In this document: positions 1 through 4,989 of the stretch, piece by piece | Position numbering within the stretch: the first letter of the stretch is position 1 | Layout: each line of letters opens with the position of its first letter | Assembly: GCF_009711475.1 (NCBI RefSeq) | Contig: NZ_SMMD01000782.1 | Coordinates: 1 to 8,177, forward strand | Direction of reading: 5' to 3' | Length of the DNA stretch: 8,177 nt | Source of the DNA: Fulvivirga aurantia | Lineage (GTDB): Bacteria; Bacteroidota; Bacteroidia; Cytophagales; Cyclobacteriaceae | The notes under the pieces: generated by a model | The model's input: only the letters and a program-made list of their open reading frames with translations | Told to the model about the DNA's origin: nothing | The model's database searches: none | Program-made: the position numbers and the translations under genes

Positions 1-1592
1 CTTACCCTGAGCATCCGTCACCAAAGATATATGGCGAAACTGCCGATGCCGATGGTAGAACGAAATTCCAGACTTCTCTGGGTAAAAAATTTGAAGAACT
101 ACATCAGGAAAGTCCTGCAGATTGGATTGGTGTTGAAGAGTCTCCTTACTTACAGGATCAATTAGGTATCTCTTACCCATCATTTTCTGTAGATACTCTG
201 ATTGATCGTGCAGGAAAAGGATTTCATCAATGGCGCAAAGTACCTGCTACAGAAAGAGCCGGTATTTTGATAGAATCTCTTGACAGACTCAGAGAGCGAT
301 TTTTTGAGATCGCATATGCCACAATGCATACGACTGGCCAGGGTTATATGATGGCTTTTCAGGCTTCAGGGCCACATGCAGCTGATAGAGCTCTGGAGGC
401 AATCGCTGCGGGTTATGAAGAGTTGGGTAGATTCCCATCAGGCGTAATTTGGGATAAGCCAATGGGTAAGTATAATATTAAACTTGATAAAGAGTGGAGA
501 GCAGTGCCAAAGGGAATAGGCCTTGTAATTGGTTGCTCAACTTTCCCTACCTGGAATAGCGTACCTGGCGTCTATGCTAGTCTTATGACGGGTAATTCTG
601 TGATAGTAAAACCTCACCCTGGAGCAATATTGCCAATGGCAATTTTCGTGGCTGAGATACAAAACGTATTAAAAGCACATGACCTGGATCCTAACATTTG
701 TCAGCTTGCCGTAGATACTTACGATAAGATGATCACCAAAGACCTTGCAGAGCACAAAGAGGTGAAGGTGATTGACTTTACAGGAAACTCTAAGTTTGGG
801 TCTTATTTAGAAGGGCTGGAAGGCAAAGCTGTGTTTACAGAAAAAACGGGTGTAAACTCAGTAATCCTTGACTCTGTAGATGATGTAGACAAAGTTGCTG
901 CCAACTTAGCATTCTCTGTGACTTTATACTCAGGGCAAATGTGTACAGCACCACAGAATTTCTACATTCCTGAAAGCGGTATTAATTCGCCAAACGGTAA
1001 AATCAGCTTTGATGAATTTGCTGAGAAATTTGTAGAAAATATCAATGGCCTTGTTGACAATCCTAAGGCAGGACCTTTTGTGTTAGGAGCCATACAAAAT
1101 AAAAACACATGTGATCGAGTAGCCGAGGCTGATAAGATCGGAGGCAAAGTCTTACTGGAAAGCAGAAGCATTGAAAACCCGATGTTTAAAACAGCCAGAA
1201 TTTCTACGCCTGTTGTATTGGAAGTATCATCTTCTGATAAAGACAAATTTAGCGAAGAGTTATTTGGTCCTATTGCTTTGCTGATCAAAACAAAAGATAC
1301 TCACGAGTCTATTGCATTGGCCAAAGAAATGGCTGAGCACCATGGAGCTATTTCATGTGGTGCTTACACTGTAGACCCTGAAATGAAAGAAAAGATAGCC
1401 GATGAAATGTCTCTGGCAGCTACACCGGTATCTTTCAATTTAGTAGGAGGTATTTACATGAACCAAAATGCAGGCTTTAGTGATTTTCACGTAACAGGTG
1501 GGAATCCTGCTGGAAACGCCTCATTTACAAACCCGGAATATGTAATTAAGAGATTTACGTGGGTTGGACATCGAGAACCTGCCAAAGCTTAA
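1..1592 (+). CDS. paaN: Phenylacetate-degradation aldehyde dehydrogenase, PaaN2 type (5' end missing)
   Basis: The frame is open from the left edge (first full codon at 3) to TAA at 1590-1592, giving 529 visible residues. The PaaN2 family is about 550 long, so roughly 20 N-terminal residues are probably lost; the TTG at 267 is internal, not a start. The protein is a soluble NAD(P)-dependent aldehyde dehydrogenase. Visible-residue landmarks are TFPTW (180-184), Lys203 in VKPHPG, the nucleotide-loop motif FTGNSKFG (259-266), general-base Glu280 in TEKTG, catalytic Cys314 in SGQMCTAP, and EELFGP near the C-terminal third. The Glu-to-Cys spacing of 34 equals that of canonical aldehyde dehydrogenases. 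The chain ends at WVGHREPAKA, just after the dehydrogenase fold, so the C-terminal MaoC-like hydratase domain of fused PaaZ is absent. By family knowledge it acts on the semialdehyde formed after phenylacetyl-CoA ring opening; other paa genes should lie upstream, outside the window. The fold is near certain; PaaN2 rather than another subgroup is recognition from memory. Confidence 0.9.
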   Translation, partial: YPEHPSPKIYGETADADGRTKFQTSLGKKFEELHQESPADWIGVEESPYLQDQLGISYPSFSVDTLIDRAGKGFHQWRKVPATERAGILIESLDRLRERFFEIAYATMHTTGQGYMMAFQASGPHAADRALEAIAAGYEELGRFPSGVIWDKPMGKYNIKLDKEWRAVPKGIGLVIGCSTFPTWNSVPGVYASLMTGNSVIVKPHPGAILPMAIFVAEIQNVLKAHDLDPNICQLAVDTYDKMITKDLAEHKEVKVIDFTGNSKFGSYLEGLEGKAVFTEKTGVNSVILDSVDDVDKVAANLAFSVTLYSGQMCTAPQNFYIPESGINSPNGKISFDEFAEKFVENINGLVDNPKAGPFVLGAIQNKNTCDRVAEADKIGGKVLLESRSIENPMFKTARISTPVVLEVSSSDKDKFSEELFGPIALLIKTKDTHESIALAKEMAEHHGAISCGAYTVDPEMKEKIADEMSLAATPVSFNLVGGIYMNQNAGFSDFHVTGGNPAGNASFTNPEYVIKRFTWVGHREPAKA

Positions 1593-1614
1593 TTAGCTGG
1601 TTTTAATATTTGAC

Positions 1615-1648
1615 AAAGGTCAATCAGTAATTCTGATTGGCCTTTTTT
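1615..1648 (+). terminator. Intrinsic terminator after the PaaN2 gene
   Basis: A near-perfect stem (left arm 1616-1627, right arm 1633-1644; 12 bp including one G-T wobble at 1620/1640) encloses a 5-nt loop and runs directly into six T residues (1643-1648). It begins 23 nt after the PaaN2 stop codon, so it should end that transcript and insulate the next gene. Confidence 0.88.
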
Positions 1649-1744
1649 CATGCAAATGACCTACTACTTTTAGCTTACTTTACTATATTTCAAGATTATA
1701 TAGTTTGAATCTCGATTTATTACCTGTCATAGTGTGCGCTTTAT

Positions 1745-2443
1745 ATGAAGATTGAAATCAATCCGTCAGTCATTTTTAATCGATTAATAATATCCTTTCT
1801 CATCTTGCTGTTTGCCAACTGTCTGGGTATTGCTATCAGATCATTTTCTGAAAATCAGTTGGTAATTGATATTACCTATTTATTTGATTTCGATTATGAG
1901 AGAAATATTCCAACGTTATTTTCTTCCATATTGCTGCTAATAGCATCTGCCTTAATGTGGTTTATATCATGGGAGTGCCGATATAAAGCAAGTCATTATA
2001 AACACTGGATGGGCCTCAGTTTTGTTTTCCTGTTTATGACTGTAGATGAATTTGCCTCACTTCACGAAGAATTGATACCAGTTTTTAGGTCGCTTTTCAA
2101 CACCACAGGATTTCTTCATTTTGCATGGGTATGACCTTATGGAATAGCGCTCCTTGTGCTACTTTTTATTTATATACAGTTTGTATTTAAGCTTCCTAAA
2201 AAAACTAAAAAACGCATAATAATAGCAGCCATTCTATTTATAGGAGGCGCTATGGGGCTTGAAATGTTGGGTGGCAATCACGCTTATAACCACGGTCGGG
2301 AAGGATTAACTTATGCTGTTTTGTATACTTTGGAAGAATCTTTAGAAATGCTAGGTGTAATTGTCCTAATCTATGCGCTACTTACTTTCCAAAGCGAAAA
2401 ATTTGACAACCTTGAGGTTGGCCTTACTGTGAGTGAAAAATAA
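1745..2443 (+). pseudogene. Six-helix membrane protein of unknown function, interrupted by one in-frame TGA
   Basis: ATG at 1745 is the first usable start, with in-frame TAG at 1730-1732 upstream and no Shine-Dalgarno sequence. The frame runs to TGA at 2132-2134 (codon 130), then stays open without any shift to TAA at 2441-2443, so the uninterrupted protein would have about 232 residues. Predicted helices lie near 11-32, 55-74, 87-105, 131-150, 156-175 and 188-217. The TGA falls at the start of helix 4, between FAWV and PYGIALLVLL, and the second part reads as the natural continuation. Helix 3 carries VDEFASLHEEL (Asp, Glu, His, Glu); helix 5 has GGAMGLEMLGG; helix 6 has LEESLEML. From memory these match an uncharacterised bacterial membrane family with conserved DE...HE and EE..E motifs, but I cannot name a function. 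Either the gene is recently inactivated, the TGA is read through, or the base is a sequencing error. The 129-residue N-terminal product would lack three helices and is unlikely to work alone. Confidence 0.7.
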
Positions 2444-2480
2444 GTAGAGATTAATCCTTGGGTATAGCTTTAATCTCTAC
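2436..2480 (-). terminator. Intrinsic terminator of the YihY-family gene, overlapping its stop codon
   Basis: A perfect 11-bp inverted repeat (2444-2454 and 2470-2480) encloses a 15-nt loop. Read on the minus strand the stem is followed at once by TTATTTTT, as in a Rho-independent terminator. The upstream arm lies in the last codons of the YihY-family gene and the other arm contains its TAA stop (2451-2453). On the plus strand the same hairpin follows the stop of the six-helix membrane protein by one base, but the nearest T run (2491-2496) is 10 nt further on, so termination in that direction should be weaker. Confidence 0.7.
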
Positions 2481-3353
2481 CCTTTCAGCATTTTTTCTCA
2501 ATTCTATTTCTTCCTCAATAAATTTAGAGTAGACTGCCGTGAAGCTCACCCCATAATACATGATGAGAGAAGCATAGAAAATAAACAACATGATGAGCAC
2601 AATGGAGGTGCTTGTCTCAAAAATATTGTCAATATTACTATTGATCAGTAGACGCTCTAGTATATACTTTCCCAATACAAATAGTACAGAGGTGACGATG
2701 GCCCCAGTGAGAATAGGCTTCCAGGCCACTCTGGCATCTGGTAAAAACCGGTAGACGGCAGCAAACCACAAGGCGATAAAAATTATCACTACAATTTTGC
2801 TCATTACCATCACTACAAGTGTGTTTACCTCAGCAAAATTTTCAGGCAGAAAATCTCTGATAAAAGCAATGATACTATCAGCCACAGTTGATAAGATGAA
2901 AAGCACGGTTGTAAGTACGATAATGCCTAAAGCAATTAACCGTTGCTTCAGGTGAAATAAGATATTGCTTTTAGACTCAACTCTTATATTCCAAATTTGA
3001 TTTATGGAGAGTTTGATGATGTTAAAGAGGTTAGTCGCTATAAAAATTAGAAAAACTGAACCTGCAATGGTGATCCACGGTTGACTTGCGAGACTACTAA
3101 AATTAGAGGCAATATTTGACATCTGCCGGGCTGCTTCCTCACCAAAAAGCTCCTGAATGTTATTGATAAACGACTGAGTAATACTTTTAGATTTGAAGTA
3201 AAGGCTCAGCGCATTAACAGTAATTATTATAATAGGTGGAATTGAAAAAATTGTAAAAAATGCTGTGGAGGAAGCTAAAATTATTGGCTTATTCTTACCA
3301 AGTTCTTTGGCAGCATTTTTAAATAATAGTCCAATTTCCTTTAATTTCAGCAT
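2451..3353 (-). CDS. YihY/BrkB-family (UPF0761) inner-membrane protein
   Basis: This is a 300-residue polytopic inner-membrane protein starting at MLKLKEIG. Family landmarks are STAFFTIFSIPP (29-40) at the first helix and LSINQIWNI (115-123) after the second. About six helices are predicted, near 24-47, 93-113, 140-165, 180-205, 214-240 and 250-277, followed by a charged tail ending IKAIPKD. Length and topology fit the family. Its function is unsettled: the old 'ribonuclease BN' label for YihY was an error, and the 'BrkB' virulence name comes from Bordetella. A role in envelope transport or export is possible but not shown here. Start choice is uncertain. An in-frame ATG at 3375-3377 adds eight residues (MPVEVSLL) and has a better purine-rich upstream sequence (AAGG), but would overlap the start of the divergent AI-2E gene; the frame extends upstream to 3440 without family resemblance. 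It converges on the six-helix membrane protein with a 7-bp gap. Confidence 0.88.
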   Translation of the reverse strand: MLKLKEIGLLFKNAAKELGKNKPIILASSTAFFTIFSIPPIIIITVNALSLYFKSKSITQSFINNIQELFGEEAARQMSNIASNFSSLASQPWITIAGSVFLIFIATNLFNIIKLSINQIWNIRVESKSNILFHLKQRLIALGIIVLTTVLFILSTVADSIIAFIRDFLPENFAEVNTLVVMVMSKIVVIIFIALWFAAVYRFLPDARVAWKPILTGAIVTSVLFVLGKYILERLLINSNIDNIFETSTSIVLIMLFIFYASLIMYYGVSFTAVYSKFIEEEIELRKNAERVEIKAIPKD

Positions 3354-3375
3354 AAGTAATGATACTTCTACCGGC

Positions 3376-4476
3376 ATGAACAACCTTACTTCTTCCAAAG
3401 TTATAAAAGTCTCACTCGTATCGCTGGCAGTCATAGCCATTGGCTTTGTGATAGTTATTGGCAGGGATTTTATTTATCCGGTTTGCCTGGCGGTTTTATT
3501 TGCATACCTGGTTTATCCGCTCACAAGCTTTCTTGAGAAATACATTAAATACAAAGTGCTGGCTACGCTCATATCAGTAATTATTACAGTTACGATCGTG
3601 GCCGGTGCTATCTTTTTCTTATATACGCAGCTTACTGAGTTTTTAGGAGATTTTACAGGTCTTAAGTCCCAGGCCAATGAAAATTTTGGAGTGCTTAAAG
3701 AGAGGCTGCAAGAGAAATTACCTTTCGTTTTTGATGAGCGCACCAATATAAACGGCTTATTGCAAGGGGTTCTGGGGGCTCAGGAAAATCTTCTAAGAAA
3801 AGTATTTAATGCCACCACGGGTACATTGGTAGGGCTGGGTTTGCAACCGGTATATGTTTATTTCATGCTTTACTACAGAAATCATTTTAAAGAATTTTTG
3901 TTTGAAGTCACTAAACCTTCTTACCACGATAGGTTAAAGATCACTTTGGAGCAGATAGCTTCCGTTACCAAAAACTATGTAAGTGGAGTTTTTATAGTGG
4001 TGCTTATTTTATGCGTCCTCAATTCTGTAGGGCTTACGATTATTGGAGTGAAGTATGCCCTTATGTTTGGTGTAATCTCAGCCATTATGAATTTTATCCC
4101 CTATTTCGGAACGCTGATTGGCGGAGCAATACCTTTACTTTATACGCTGGTTTCGCCACATCCTGAAAAAGCCATAGGAGTAATCATACTCTTCCTTATT
4201 ATTCAGTTTACAGAAAACAACATTCTTACGCCAAATATTACCGGTGGCAGAGTAGCTATAAATCCTCTGTTTACCATTTTTATAATCATAATCGGAGGCC
4301 TGGCTTGGGGGCTACCAGGGATGTTCATCTTTGTGCCATTCTTAGGCATGTTTAAGGTAGTTTGTGAGCATATTGATTCCCTTAAACCGCTGGCCAAAGT
4401 CATATCACCAAAAAACCCGGAACAGTTAAGTCCCGGGCTTGATTGGATTAAAAAGCAGTTTTCAAATAAGAAATGA
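3376..4476 (+). CDS. AI-2E family transporter (TqsA/PerM-like permease)
   Basis: This is a 366-residue inner-membrane protein of the AI-2E transporter family (Pfam PF01594), full length for the family. The start MNNLTSSK at 3376 was chosen because translation upstream of it is simply the antisense of the YihY-family gene. Two or three N-terminal helices (about 9-27, 32-50, 60-82) are followed by a soluble loop to about 145 containing KERLQEKLP, then a cluster of further helices. The family landmarks NFIPYFG (239-245, in the stretch GVKYALMFGVISAIM to GTLIGGAIP) and FTENNILTP (278-286) are both present, as is the C-terminal GGLAWGLPGMFIFVPFLG. Family members have been linked to autoinducer-2 export (TqsA) and to sodium/proton antiport in other bacteria; substrate cannot be told from sequence, and the AI-2 name should not be taken as function. 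Divergent from the YihY-family gene by 22 bp and convergent with the next gene by 1 bp. Confidence 0.92.
   Translation: MNNLTSSKVIKVSLVSLAVIAIGFVIVIGRDFIYPVCLAVLFAYLVYPLTSFLEKYIKYKVLATLISVIITVTIVAGAIFFLYTQLTEFLGDFTGLKSQANENFGVLKERLQEKLPFVFDERTNINGLLQGVLGAQENLLRKVFNATTGTLVGLGLQPVYVYFMLYYRNHFKEFLFEVTKPSYHDRLKITLEQIASVTKNYVSGVFIVVLILCVLNSVGLTIIGVKYALMFGVISAIMNFIPYFGTLIGGAIPLLYTLVSPHPEKAIGVIILFLIIQFTENNILTPNITGGRVAINPLFTIFIIIIGGLAWGLPGMFIFVPFLGMFKVVCEHIDSLKPLAKVISPKNPEQLSPGLDWIKKQFSNKK
3396..3403 (-). promoter_or_regulatory. Possible Bacteroidota -7 promoter element for the YihY-family gene
   Basis: The minus strand reads TAACTTTG here, an exact match to the Bacteroidota -7 consensus TAnnTTTG, 42 nt before the ATG at 3353. 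No clear TTG -33 box lies 19-21 nt further upstream. The site falls inside the divergent AI-2E gene, as any promoter must, because the start codons are 22 bp apart. One 8-mer match can occur by chance. Confidence 0.28.
4410..4440 (-). terminator. Intrinsic terminator of the small signal-peptide protein, antisense inside the AI-2E gene
   Basis: On the minus strand AAGCCCGGGA pairs with TTCCGGGTTT (10 bp, two of them G-T) around an 8-nt loop and runs into a T6 tract (plus-strand A6 at 4410-4415). It begins 37 nt past the stop of the minus-strand gene at 4478-4801. The plus-strand reading of the hairpin has no T tract, so it should act in the minus direction only and not stop AI-2E transcription. 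Confidence 0.65.
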
Positions 4477-4477
4477 C

Positions 4478-4801
4478 CTAATCAGCGCTCTTATTTGTGT
4501 GATCGTGTCTTGTTCTCTCTTTCATTCTTTTCCAAAACCTTAAAGAAAGTCCGATGCCTCCGATAAGGGTAATGGCTGTAAGGCTACCCGCTATCCACTT
4601 AGAGCGATCGCTTCGCTGCACATAAGAGGATTGTGGATCAATAGTACTCTCAGGCATAGGTTGTGCCGCTGAGTCTCTTTTAATTTTAATGCTGTCTTCC
4701 TGTACTTGCTCAAATGGCACAAATGTGAGTCTGCGCGCTTCCGCATTAGAAAAGTAGGCAAGTAATAATGTCAGTATGATTAGTCGGTATATAAATTTCA
4801 T
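4478..4801 (-). CDS. Small protein of unknown function with signal peptide and one C-terminal membrane helix
   Basis: I do not recognise this 107-residue protein. It begins MKFIYRLIILTLLLAYFSNAEA, a good signal peptide (basic n-region, Leu-rich core, likely cleavage near residue 20-22). A polar stretch of about 45 residues rich in Ser, Gln, Asp and Pro follows, then one hydrophobic helix at 69-88 (WIAGSLTAITLIGGIGLSLRF) and a strongly basic tail (WKRMKERTRHDH). The predicted arrangement is a periplasmic segment tethered to the inner membrane with the tail in the cytoplasm. An ATG two codons upstream (4805-4807) is an equally possible start; the open frame continues to 4984 but that part looks non-coding (Cys-rich, no pattern). 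It is divergent from the ABC permease gene by 188 bp and may share control with it. A canonical terminator downstream supports its being a real transcribed gene. Confidence 0.68.
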   Translation of the reverse strand: MKFIYRLIILTLLLAYFSNAEARRLTFVPFEQVQEDSIKIKRDSAAQPMPESTIDPQSSYVQRSDRSKWIAGSLTAITLIGGIGLSLRFWKRMKERTRHDHTNKSAD

Positions 4802-4989
4802 ACTCATTTGTCTGGAAAAACAGTGCCAATTACATATAGCACGGGTATTTCTGATTTCAATTACCAATCGTGTATAAGACCTGCCACATAGTGTGGATTT
4901 TTTACTGTAACCATTCCCAAAAGCAGAAGTATACCTATTCGTGCAACCCATCACCACAATACAGGTCTTTACTTCAAAACTCAAACCTC
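4802..4989. other. Divergent intergenic region between the small membrane protein and the ABC permease
   Basis: This 188-bp region must hold both promoters. I found no exact TAnnTTTG match on either strand. The only visible structure is a 13-nt perfect hairpin, CCACA-TAG-TGTGG (4884-4896), followed by A and T6 (4898-4903) on the plus strand. With a 5-bp stem it is a weak terminator-like or attenuator-like element in the leader of the permease gene; it could also be an operator half-site pair. Confidence 0.3.

Noticed and set aside
267..1592. TTG at 267 as the start of a shorter 441-residue dehydrogenase
   Set aside because: The same frame is open to the left edge, and the upstream 88 codons (including PSPKIYGE and SPYLQDQLGISYP) read as the family's N-terminal region, so the gene begins outside the window.
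2132..2134. TGA as selenocysteine, or as Trp by an altered genetic code
   Set aside because: All other genes here use Trp as TGG and none depends on TGA read as sense. The site is in a hydrophobic helix with no redox motif, and no convincing SECIS-like hairpin follows.
2156..2443. A separate 95-residue gene starting at GTG 2156
   Set aside because: It is in the same frame as the preceding 129-residue frame and starts in the middle of a membrane helix; a single interrupted gene explains both pieces better.
4884..4903. CCACA-TAG-TGTGG plus T6 as a true terminator
   Set aside because: The stem has only 5 bp and a 3-nt loop, no upstream plus-strand gene needs ending there, and such short hairpins arise by chance. 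It is mentioned only within the intergenic entry.
4808..4984. N-terminal extension of the small signal-peptide protein up to 4984
   Set aside because: It would bury a clear signal peptide in the interior and overlaps the extension of the opposite gene; the composition looks non-coding.
4870..4989. N-terminal extension of the ABC permease from ATG 4870
   Set aside because: The 40 extra residues are Cys/His/Tyr-rich with no family resemblance, while MFRQTLLLTLRTF at 4990 is the typical N-terminus of this permease family.
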